Source: Diprion similis
Taxonomy: Eukaryota > Arthropoda > Insecta > Hymenoptera > Diprionidae
Length of the DNA: 64,000 nucleotides
Reading direction: 5' to 3'
Assembly (NCBI RefSeq): GCF_021155765.1
Contig: NC_060112.1
Location: 16,988,001 to 17,052,000, forward strand
Under the pieces are notes generated by a model. The model searched no databases. It was not told the DNA's origin and saw only the letters and a list, made by a program, of their open reading frames with translations. Position 1 is the stretch's first letter. Each line of letters begins with the position of its first letter. Shown here piece by piece: positions 54,040 through 64,000 of the stretch. Position numbers and translations under genes: made by a program.

Positions 54040-57000
54040 TTAAATTTCAATCTCACCATTTTCTGCGGTGATGTAGCCATGTCTGATCAAGAAGTCTAGC
54101 ACGACCGGTACAGATGTTGTTTTAAATTCTGGTGAAAGTACTCTCTCCAAGCATTCCTTGACAGGTAGAAGTTCAAAGGTCTCTACTTCTCCGTCGCCAT
54201 TACACGGTACAAAATCTGGTGGTAATTCAAGGTCGTAAACAAATTCGGTGTTAGGGAAGAGACCTCTCTCGCTTTCAAAGAAGAATGATACGCATCCAGC
54301 ACTCTTCAGTTTTCCAAGATGTTTGGTGGGGATACTGGCTTCCTCTCCAGCTTCTTTAATTCCAGTTTCATGAATACCATAGCCAACGCTTAATCCACCA
54401 CCCACCATGTTGTCCCAATAACCTGGCCACGTCTGTTTTGTCGGGCTCCGCTTTTGTAGCCAGATCGATAATCCTTTTTCACGGTCCATAACATATCCTG
54501 TTATATCCACACCATAATTCCGAATTCCAAATAAGCCTGTTTAATAGTGTTCAAAACAGAAATCAATTACACTCTACGCCATTAGAATAATGAATATCAA
54601 TGTTGGGAATGTACTGACATAAGATGCCAGTATGATGTCCATTTGTATGGAATAAGTTTCCTTTCGTAAATACATTAGAAATGACCTACAGGTAGCTGAA
54701 CGGTCCATCTTGAATAATGGCTGGGTGTTGAACTGGGCGCGTACTTCATAGCATTCTTCGCGCCAACCTCTGAGCGTGACGAATTTCCCACCGTCTCGCC
54801 ATTCCTTGAGAACTTCCTCCATTTTTGCACTTCTTTCGGCATAATCCCTGAATGCTGGATTCAGTTGCACATATTCTGGCTGTACTTGAAATACCTTAAA
54901 CATAAACAGGATTGTTATCAGAATTTTCGCGAAAAGAAATAAACGCTGAAAATATCTACATGCATGAACACATATTTACGTCCAAATTTCTCTTTTGATA
55001 ATAAATATAGCTCTGCATCACAACGTAACTTTGAACTGGTTACTGGACTTGAATTGAAAAATTGCATATGTTGTATTAAAATCTGATGGATGTATCAGTT
55101 TAGAATATAAATTCCAAGATATTGATGAAAATGATACAAATGAAGCGCTTATTTAAACAGAAAAAATCTAATTGTATAAATACATGTCAAAAGATAATAA
55201 CAAAATAACAATCGACTCTGCAGAATTAAGAAACCATGTGTGGTATTTGTATTGTCTGTTCGGTTGATTTTCATTGCATACAATAAAGTTTTAATCACTG
55301 TACGAATTGAGGTCATTATATTATCTGGTATGTGGATTTTTATCGGGGAAGAATAGAAGTGATTCATGATCCAGTTGTGCCTGTGTGAGTGTTTCTGAGT
55401 AGCAGCTTATTTTCAATTTTTCTCTTAACAATTCGATTAACAGAGATATTATGTATTTTATTCATTAATCACAATGGCAAAGACTATGACGTGAAAGATC
55501 TTTGCAAATTAATTTGCATTGATAAAATCAGAATGGATATTCCAGAGAAAAAAAATTATTTTAATAAATGAATGCATAAATGTATTATATACATATATAC
55601 ACACGTATTGTATATTAAATATGAGGTAACCGTACGAGCGCAGGACATTTTTCGGTGCATGAATCATCTCTCAGAAATTTATAACAGTCTTAATGTTGAA
55701 TTACCTGCGGGTAGCTGAGAAGTTCTTTCATCACGTCGGGCCGAACAAGACCAACTTGTTGGCCATCGACAACGAATGCCCTGCAATCGCCTGCATGGAG
55801 CCCTGAAATGAGTAATTGCCCAACAAATTGAGATGACATTTTATTGTATTTGTTTTTCCTTCCATAATTCTCAAATTCCCTCATTTCAGAATTATATATC
55901 ATCTTTCATATTACGAGCATCAAAATCGCTTGTGCGGATGTGTGATGATTAATCAACGCAATGAGAATGAAGTTGATAAGTTGGTTACTATCGGTACACA
56001 AAAATTATCAATGGGTGTGGTTTAATAGTAGCAGTTGATATGAGTAGTTTTTATTTTATCATTGTTTTTTTTTTTTTTTTTTTTTTTTTTGATGATAATA
56101 TTTATGCTCTTTCTACACTTTTTTTGGTCGGAATGATTTAGTCATTTAGTCAGATATCAAAATCAACCAAGTGGAACCACATAAATTTTTACTCAAATCT
56201 CTAGACTTACGCAGAAGATTAAACGTTACATTCTACAAGCGTAAGTCTTTTGGTAAGCTGATATTATATTTTGGCATGTCGAAAATTGAGGACAATGTCG
56301 TAAATTCTGTACCCAAACTTATGCTAACTGTTTGACGATTTTATATGAATCAAAGGAACGTTGAAGACCTCGGAACCGGCTCTGGTTTTCTGGAAAAATT
56401 TGGATCATATACTATATGGTTCAGCGCAAAGTAAATGAACAATGAATAGTAAGGACAATACTGAAAGCTGTTGAACTATTTTGTGGAAGAATTTTGCGAT
56501 GAATTCCCATTGTTCTGATACTTTTTCCATTTAAAAAACGATTAATAAAGACTCATGGTGTTGAAAATATTAACATTTATACATTTGTATGACAATCGAA
56601 GTTTGAATCGCATTATAGAACAATAACAATAATAAGGGCTATAACAATACTAATATTAATAATCCTATAAACGGAAAGAAATTTGCAGGTATGTATTTCA
56701 ATGTAGCCACAGGTTATCTAATCTTATTTCAATGAATACAATTGTGAACATGATAGGTTTACAGCAAGTGGATGGTTTTTGACTGGGTATTAGCATTATC
56801 AGTAAAAGCTTTAAGTTAATGGTCCTTTTATTATTAATTATCGCAAAGTTTACGTTATTTACGAGATAAGTTAGTCCGATGTACATTTTTTTTCACGTTC
56901 TTGTTACAGAAGAATTATGCATTCCGTTCAAAGATTAGAGTATGTGATAACTATTTTAAAAGTCAAGTGCGTTTTTATGCTAAACGTAAATATATTACGC

Positions 57001-58337
57001 ACAAACGTAAAACTGAGATTATTGTGGCTTTGCCAGTTCTTAAGCCGGGGATGTTGAAATTTGCTGCGGTTTGGCAGATATTAGTGGCGGTTTTTTTTCG
57101 GATTCTAAGGCAAACCAGGAGGTCTCTCCGCGCGATAAAAACATTACACAACTATTTAACTATTGCATAAATTATTTTGGTCAAATAAAATTGATCGATT
57201 CTTCCGAAAAATGGTTTAACGAATTTGTTTTTCAAAACTTTCATTTCAATTTTCAAAACTTGGCATAAAAAACGCAAATTGATACAACATTTTAAAATGT
57301 TTCAACGAGGGTGTTATGCATTAAATAATAGAAGAAGATGGAAAGGAATACAATTTGTCACACTTGTTTCTTTTGTGGTTATTGAAATGTAAGCATATCA
57401 TCAAAAAAGATAATCCATTTTCGTGGTCATTTTTTTTTTTTCTTTCTTCAAACACCGAACAGGTGAGTAATGAAACGAAAAAAAAAAAAAAATAACGCGA
57501 GATCCGTGACGCGTAAGCGTAAATTTACACGTTGCGTAAAAGCTGCGATGAAAGTGTGTAACTTATGTATCGGGCATTTTTGCTTATAATTTTGCACCTG
57601 CAATTGTACGGAAATTGGAAGGGACTTGCGGTTAGACTTATCGTTAGATATGTATAACATGTAGAAAGATTAATACACTTGCATATAGATTATGATTGTT
57701 ATTTCTGTACTCAGGGCCAAATGTTCATAGGTATTTGAGTGCCATGTGTGTACGTATTTACGGCTGCTTAGCGGAGATCCCACTACCGCTTTCGTAATAT
57801 TTATAAATGATTGTTTTCAATTTGATTAATATGTTGCATGCATAATCGATCTGTCATTCGTTATACATTGAATCAGAGTAAGAAAGGGAATGGATACAAT
57901 ATTGTTATTGACATTTCGAAGGTAGCTCGGGTGTATTATGAAGGACGGATAGGATAGAAACACCAGAAGTGACGAAATAACAGCGAATACTTTCTAAAAC
58001 AGTGCGTTACCCAATGAAAATGTAATAAACTTGCAAAATATGTATGTATATATATATACATATATATATACATATACACACATATATTTTTTAATTTTTT
58101 TCTATACGAGGCGACAGCGGTGCCGCACACAACATACGAAATCAATATCGCCTAGCAGACAGAACGAGAAAGGGGGGTGGATTTCTGACAAATGTTGCTG
58201 AGGAAGAGTGTCGAATGATTGAATGCGGAACATACGAATCAAAATCAATAAATAACGATACCTGACAGGTAGAAGCAGTTGAATTTCTTCGCCAATTTCA
58301 ACAAACGTGACATCGGTTCTGTATCCGTTAACGCCAT
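54040..58337 (-). CDS. Nudix hydrolase with N-terminal DUF4743 domain
   Basis: Member of the family that includes yeast YJR142W and plant NUDT20/24-type proteins, which act on phosphorylated thiamine derivatives or related compounds; substrate here is inferred only from the family. Four exons from the chosen ATG: 58262-58337, 55705-55802, 54690-54894, 54040-54536, giving 291 residues. Seen: N-terminal domain with GLHAGDCRAFVVDGQQVGLV, then LFGIRNYGVDITGYVMD at 128-144, LQKRSPTKQTWPGYWDNMVG and a Nudix box at 173-195. The box has Tyr179 where the first Glu is usual, Lys187 for Arg, and Ser194 for Gly, while Glu188, Glu191 and Glu192 are kept. An acceptor-like TTTTTTGCAG just upstream of the ATG, with an open frame between, means an upstream exon might lengthen the N-terminus. 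Intron 1 is 2.5 kb. Confidence 0.88.
56065..56090. repeat. T homopolymer
   Basis: Run of 26 T inside intron 1 of the Nudix gene. It may be an A-tail remnant of a minus-strand retroelement, but no element body was recognised next to it. Confidence 0.8.
56910..57268 (+). pseudogene. Coding-like frames in a Nudix-gene intron, unrecognised
   Basis: On the plus strand, opposite to the Nudix gene, a pyrimidine-rich acceptor-like site ends at 56909. An open frame follows, and a second frame (57044-57268, 74 residues then TAA) takes over with a frame change. The second frame has balanced, soluble-protein-like composition (GLADISGGFFSDSKANQE; SSEKWFNEFVFQNF) unusual for random AT-rich DNA. I do not recognise the family. 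It may be a decayed coding fragment, a missed exon, or chance. Confidence 0.25.
58040..58087. repeat. Compound TA/CA microsatellite
   Basis: TATG, TATA and CATA runs over about 48 bases in intron 1 of the Nudix gene. Confidence 0.85.
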
Positions 58338-59166
58338 GATGTTTCGTCGCCCGTCAACCAACTGCAAAAAATTCACACTAGCTACCTAGTTCCTCGTATT
58401 GACCTCAGATGGAACTAGCCTACCGGGACTTGAAATACGTTTCTTCCTTGAAACCTGCGTGAAATCGTGCAAAAAAACATTTTCGGCTGCGGTTGACATT
58501 GTTATACTTATGATTTCTCAAAGGAAATATTAAACTTGAAAGATAATATTTCCTTCTTGTTCATGGCTACAAGATTTTATTTTTATACACAATTTTTCTC
58601 GAATATTATGTAACGTATTTATACCTATACACAAATTTTGAGTAAGTGAAGTTTGACTATCAAATTTCACTTACTCGTTACTTCGGTTAATATGGATTGA
58701 TATTTTGAATTGACTCATATTATATATAGCAAGTGAAAGTAATCAACATGACATTTGCAAGGACGATGAGAGACAACAGGACAATGAAGAGTGTAGTTAT
58801 TCGTTTAAAAAAAAATTAGATAGATCGTAGTGGTAGACTGTTTTTTATTTTACCGACAGCACAATTCCCTCTTTCTCTCCTTCAATTCTTAATGTAAACA
58901 TGGAAGAAAGTTAAGTTGAATGAATAAAAATTTAAGTCTTACAGCTGATTACCAAATGTTACAACCCATACAGTTCGTGTATTCAGATTATCACCACCAA
59001 GTGTAATGTTTAAATTCCAACAGCTGAAGGAGTAGTTTCTGATATCTTATCGCAAGAAATAATCTAGTTGTATTCGTAATGCAGCCAAATGCATTTTATG
59101 AAAGGCGAGTTTTTCAAATTTTGTTTTTTTATTCACCAATGTACGTTTAAAATTCTTTTTGATGTA
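58338..59166. other. Region between the Nudix gene start and the FBXO42 stop
   Basis: 830 bases, with the Nudix promoter or upstream exon on one side and the FBXO42 3' untranslated region on the other. AATAAA on the minus strand at 59128-59133, 34 bases past the FBXO42 stop, and again at 58844-58849, are likely polyadenylation signals. No other gene is seen. Confidence 0.5.
59128..59133 (-). terminator. Polyadenylation signal of FBXO42
   Basis: AATAAA on the minus strand 34 bases after the stop codon. A second copy at 58844-58849 could give a longer transcript. Confidence 0.5.
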
Positions 59167-61934
59167 CTATATAACGTATCGCAGCGGATTTATAAAATGG
59201 AGATCATTGTAAACTTCGGAATCGTCAGATCCGATCTGTCCCTGGTTCGACATGTGTTCTTTTCGGACACCACCAAATACTATCAACTCTCCTCTTCCGA
59301 GAACCATGGAGTATAATATTCTTTCATCTGGTCCTGCCTTGCCATTCAGTTTCAAAGGTATCCAAGAAGCGATGCATTCTTCACTAAGAACTTTCGAAAT
59401 ATCCAACACATATATGGCCAGTGTATTCTCGGTTTTTTTTACCGTTTTGGACTGTGTTTTTCTATTCTGAATCCTCTGTTCCATTCGGCGAAGTGACTCC
59501 AGTTGCCGCTGCCTATTCGCGTTGTGTCGAGATCGAGGCAATTCTTCGCGAAACGCAGCCATACCGAGAGTATTTTCTTCATGGGCAGGCAAGGATTTTT
59601 GAGGCTTGGAACCCAATGATGGAGAAAGTGGAATGGGCATAGATGATCTTGGAAAAGAGCCACGACGGCCATTGACATTCTCATCTCTGTCTATCTGCAC
59701 TACATTTCTTTGCCTGAAATCATGCATGATTAATAGATATGTAGGTTCAACGGATTTTCTCGTCAATTCGTGTCCGGCAGTTTGTCAAACCTTTCAAATA
59801 GTGGTATCGGCTCCTGCCCTTGGGAGGATGTTGGCCTTTGGCAAGCTTTTTTACCCATGGAGATGCTCATATCATTTGGCTGGCTCATTTGTTTGTTCTT
59901 GCCCAGGACAATAACATAATCCCCAACCTGTCAATGAGAGATAATGCGTACATTCACATTTCAATAATAAACTTCATATCAATTCCAGATTTTCTACATA
60001 CAAAATAGTAATTTTTCAAAGTCAAATTTGATTATGCATAATCAATAAAAATGGATGACAAAAATTCCAAGTAATAATTGATTTTTCAATACCACATAGC
60101 ACTTTCTAAAAGTCACTATGTAACTCTTACATTCTGCATCAAGGATATAAATATTTTTTGGGATTAAAAAACAAAGCACCAAAACTAAAAGTTCTATTTA
60201 ATCCTACGATAAACGATACTACTGTATTTTTACCCCACCTTGCAAGCTTGATGACACCAAATTCGTGTGGGAGCACATGTAGAATGCAGCATGTTCACCT
60301 TTCTCCACACCCAATTTGAACTTCCCATTGTTAGTAGCCATGCGTCATTCATAGCTACGTTAGGCCCAGTACATCCACCTAAATTCTCAAAATAATACGT
60401 AAGATGAGGTTGAAAATGGTATGAGTGATTTGGAAGATGGGGATTTCATTAATCACGGAGCAATGTGCTGTCTGCGATCCTCTGTTATGATAGCGCTCCA
60501 ATCACAGATAAGTGGCACGCAAGAAACCTATTGCTACGCAGTGAACTCGTAGTTTTGTATTTGTAAGATTAGGGAGTACTTAGTGTCTTTTACCTAGTAT
60601 GAGCAAGTGCGTGCTGTCCAGTTCAATTTGGGACTGACCATATCGCGGCTCTGGCTTCAAGGCAGAGGTGGTTTGTTTATGCCAGCTATAAGTATCTAGA
60701 TTCAAGCACCAAACTTCATTGGAACTACCTCAAAATAATAGAAACAGTTTAATATTATCGAGATGAGTAGCGGCACACTGCAATATTAAGTAAATTCATA
60801 TGGCGTATTACATTATAGAGAATTTGTATTCAGGGTGTTTCAGAGAAATTAAAAAATTATAACGAGAAAGTGATTTTTGTGCAGCAACTGATCTTTGAAT
60901 GTACCTGTCTCTGTCGGAAACTCCTCCGAAAACCACCATGAGATTTCCATGAATGGATGCAGAGTGTGCAGACCTTGGCGGCGGACTTTCTAGAGCATTG
61001 ATAGCACTCCATCTGTTCAGCTCAATTGAATACACATGCAGTTCATTGAACAGTTTCCATTGCTAAAAATGTAATAAATTCAAAGCAATCTATATTTTGA
61101 CTGCATTACTAGTAAATTCGTAACTAATTTTTAGTTTTAAAATGCTTCATGGACTGACTCAATGTTCTCATTATTATCAGTGTTACAGGACTGCTAGATT
61201 GAAGACAGTTAAGCATCCCATGTAATATTGTCAAGCATGATAACTGCTAAATTAAGTATAGGATCGATTATATTTTGAATACACAAGTAAAAAGTGATAA
61301 CGTTTTCTTGTAAACGAACAAAATTTGCAATACCATGTTTACGAATATCCTCAATATTGAAAACGTACCTGGTGAAGTGGATACGGTGATGGATGAGACC
61401 AGCCTCCAAACAAAATTAGGTTCTTTTTGTAATACAGCATCGTTGTGCATGCCTTAGGTGATGGATAGCTACCCATAGTGATGGGCCTAACCCATTTTCG
61501 TGTGTCCAGATCCAATCGCCATAGATCATTGAAAGTAGTACACGTAGCTGTACAACCACCGAATACATACATAGAATTTTCATAAGTACATGCTGAATGG
61601 GAATGACGTTTGCCGATTGTCGGAAGCCACTCTGCTTCAGGCCATGTTTTCCAAAAGAGTGAGCCCAGGCCTACTGCTTTGTGGAAATGTGCCTCAGTGT
61701 GCTCTATTACATCTGAAAAATTCTCATTATTAATGTCGGGTTAAAAAATTATCAGAAATGAAATTCATGATTCCAATGAATAGTTAGGAAATAAAAGTTA
61801 ATAGACCTACTCCGAGTAGCGCGATACCATCGTTTAGATACCAGGGTACACTCTTGGAGATTTTTATAGGGAGGTATCAAACTCAATATGTATTCGAGAA
61901 TCTCGTCCGGTAGGTCATCTATTTTACAGAGCAT
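59167..61934 (-). CDS. FBXO42: F-box only protein 42 (kelch-repeat ubiquitin-ligase adaptor)
   Basis: Substrate adaptor of an SCF (SKP1-CUL1-F-box) ubiquitin ligase; in mammals FBXO42/JFK targets p53 among others. Seven coding exons: 61811-61934, 61369-61712, 60905-61062, 60594-60724, 60239-60378, 59791-59927, 59167-59713, giving 526 residues (human 717). Seen: F-box near the start ([20 protein letters not shown]), then kelch repeats at about 85-300 with [80 protein letters not shown] and [15 protein letters not shown]. The last exon holds a basic/Ser-rich linker and the family's C-terminal block AIYVLDIS and [10 protein letters not shown]. The disordered linker is much shorter than in human. 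Intron 6 uses a weak donor (GTTTGA). An in-frame stop lies upstream of the start. Confidence 0.93.
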
Positions 61935-63318
61935 GTCTAGGGCTTGTAACACATTTGCTTATGCTACACTTACGAACGTATACTCGTTAAAAATTATACA
62001 ATTTATGGATATTTGATTACACGGTCTGTACATAACCTTCCAATTTTGTAACCAACAGAATCCATTGTTCTTGTCTAGAATTTATAATAATGTTTTCACA
62101 AAATCAGTATAAGCGTGCAATTATTGACAACTTTTAACCTAGTCTTCGAGTCATTACACATATTGTCGTGTAAAATACGTTTTACGACATTTGATTTCAC
62201 ATTTTTTTTTGCATTTTGACAGTTCTCCCCCAGTGGCCAGTTCTAGTTGAACTTGATGACTAGAAATATGAGCACTAGGCAGAGAGGAGGCTCAAGCTCC
62301 TCGTTTTACGTGATTTACACATGTGTTACCAGTTCCCGATCGACTTGCTCCTCTACATGAAATATGTTTTTGGAACTAATCTTTGAAGTATCTAGCAACG
62401 GTAAATGCATGTCAGTAACCAACTAATACTCTGCCGTATTTATTGTCACGAAAGCAGTGGGTCATTAATAATTGACGAATTTTGGAAGCTCAAACTTACT
62501 GCAATGCACAACGTACTCTATTATACGTATACTACATTGCCTTGACGCGATTTAGCAGTCCTAACTTTACCGACCGAGCGAATTCATTCGTTTCTTCTTA
62601 TAATAAATGAACAAACTATCGGCATGGGTTGCGAGGGTGCGTAGCTCTATTGTAACGGAATCGAAAAAAGTTACTCATATTACGAAAATCATCAAAAAAT
62701 GTGTGGTTTTTTGACACGTGTCGCTATTCCCACGTTTCCCGCATTTCAGGAGCAAAATAGTGCATATTTGAGGGACCTTCCGCCATTCTGGTAAGAATTA
62801 AGAGTAAAATGAGCTATCGTGAGACTGTTTTCATGCAATATTGAGGCTGCTGAAAGAAAACTAATGATTACAATAATTTCGTAAATAAAAGAGGCTTTCG
62901 CGATCAGCTGGGAGCGTTCCTCGGTAAAGAATGTTCCTTGAACGGAACGCTCGGCCGTGCGCCCAGCTGATCGCGAGCCCTACGAGACCAAACAATCTCA
63001 ATTATCTCGTCTGATTGTTATGTTATAATTTATTTGTTATCTATAATTTCATATCTATATGAGCGCAAACTATTTCTTATTATCCCAAGAAGACTGAAGA
63101 ACATTATCTTAATTACCCATGGCGAACACAACGCTATCTGCCGACAACTCTCTACGAATTTCCGCTGCATGATACCATCTAGTGAAATTCATATGAACTA
63201 TGATTTTTACTCTCGATGTGCTCGAAAGCGTGGATAATCTTAACTGTTCTGTCACCCGTGTTCGTATGACGTATCTGAAATTTCATTTGCGCCGGAAAAT
63301 TTAATCGCATGTGCAACA
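61935..63318. promoter_or_regulatory. 5' region between FBXO42 and a divergent unknown gene
   Basis: 1.4 kb between divergent start codons. It contains the 88-bp hairpin element at 62893-62980 and several AT-rich stretches. Promoters of both genes are expected here, but no specific core element is evident. Confidence 0.4.
62893..62980. repeat. GC-rich hairpin element
   Basis: TCGCGATCAGCTGGG at 62898-62912 is inverted as CCCAGCTGATCGCGA at 62962-62976. Further in, AGCGTTCC at 62913-62920 pairs with GGAACGCT at 62944-62951. The right arm has an extra ten bases between the two blocks, so the stem carries an asymmetric bulge. The loop contains another GTTCC/GGAAC-type repeat. It may be a small foldback transposon or a structured control element. 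Confidence 0.55.
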
Positions 63319-63399
63319 ATGGCGGAAGACCCAGACGATTTCGAAGATTCTTCAAGCGAAAGTCATGACGAAGAAAACAATGTTCGGGTGCCGACTGAT
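63319..63399 (+). CDS. First exon of an unrecognised acidic protein
   Basis: ATG in good context (ACAATGGCGG) opens 27 codons, MAEDPDDFEDSSSESHDEEN followed by NVRVPTD, ending at a consensus donor GTGAGTG on a codon boundary. The acidic, Ser-rich start is typical of a disordered nuclear or cytosolic N-terminus. No next exon could be placed in the remaining 600 bases, so the gene continues beyond the window. The frame also reads on past the donor to a stop at 63513, but that extension looks like intron. Family unknown. Confidence 0.5.
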
Positions 63400-64000
63400 G
63401 TGAGTGAAAAACTTTTCAACTTTCTGATGGTCTTTCACTATGTAATCGGCATAATGCAAATTTTCCTTATTCAAGAAGTACGAATGATACAAATCATACC
63501 AACGTGCCGATGAAGCATGGTATTCGGTGTGAAACCGGAAATACTCTCTACGATATTATTTCAAATGAACTATTTACATCTGTACAATCTGTTCCTCATT
63601 CGACTCACGAATATATTTGATCATTTTTACTGCCCGTTGACGTCTAGACGATAGTGCTGAATGGTGAAGTGCGGTATAACCATAATATAACCTCACTTAA
63701 CTTAACCTAACCTGATGTACAATCGCATGACCTAATGGGTCGTTTATTCTCACGTGTCACTGAAGTTGCATTTTGTTGAATTCGAACATTTGAATTAAAC
63801 TCATAACCTTTTGATTTATCGGCCGAGCTTTGCACTTTTCTAAAACTGAATCAGTGTATCAGTTCACAATTTCACTATTTTCATATTGATGAATGAAAGT
63901 TTCACCCTGGTATTTTTTACAAACATGAGACCGTCAGTATTGATCTTCAATTTATTCATTTTACCCAGTTTTTTCATTTATTCAATTTGAAATTATCTAT
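63400..64000. other. Presumed first intron of the unrecognised gene
   Basis: 600 bases of AT-rich sequence with no open coding exon I can support. A TTAAC/CCTAA run at 63690-63714 is the complement of the TTAGG-type motif seen elsewhere. Confidence 0.4.

Noticed and set aside
61935-61952. Upstream start for FBXO42
   Set aside because: The upstream codon is GTG, and a TAA stop in the same frame lies just before it.

Overview
The window is nuclear DNA of an insect. Every recognisable gene is split by short GT-AG introns and encodes an ordinary animal protein. Runs of the arthropod telomere-type TTAGG motif, CpG that is not obviously depleted, and AT-rich spacers with many microsatellites would suit a hymenopteran such as a sawfly. 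That placement is an inference; the sequence shows only 'insect-like'. I found no rRNA, convincing tRNA, CRISPR array or bacterial gene.

Layout: positions 1 to about 29,184 hold no gene I can support. This stretch has microsatellites, a CpG-rich patch near 12.4-12.7 kb, a GC-rich open patch near 3.6-3.9 kb, and a MITE-like element (13,585-13,821) with a degenerate relative (16,961-17,130). From 29,185 to 62 kb there is a compact cluster of nine genes, mostly on alternating strands: SRP54 (-), mitochondrial ribosomal protein S2 (+), a DHRS7-like short-chain dehydrogenase (-), ATP synthase OSCP subunit (+), MSL3 (-), TEX261 (+), exostosin-2 (-, one exon), a DUF4743/Nudix hydrolase (-) and FBXO42 (-). 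The first exon of an unrecognised gene starts at 63,319 (+) and runs out of the window.

All exon models were built by hand from splice sites, phase and recalled family conservation. Each model keeps phase from start to stop. The genes do not form one pathway: they cover secretory targeting and ER/Golgi transport (SRP54, TEX261), heparan sulphate synthesis (EXT2), mitochondria (mRpS2, OSCP), chromatin (MSL3), ubiquitin ligation (FBXO42) and small-molecule metabolism (DHRS7, Nudix). Their arrangement gives three or four short head-to-head promoter regions (SRP54/mRpS2, DHRS7/OSCP, MSL3/TEX261, possibly FBXO42/unknown) and three convergent pairs.

Items for a second look are several undescribed-looking inverted-repeat elements: a near-complete foldback at 51,473-51,890, a tandem pair of 131-bp elements in the SRP54/mRpS2 promoter region, the 237-bp element at 13.6 kb, a hairpin at 62.9 kb and one in a TEX261 intron. 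Others are a GC-AG intron that is needed to complete MSL3, and a coding-like open frame inside a Nudix-gene intron. I saw no clear novel multi-gene system.
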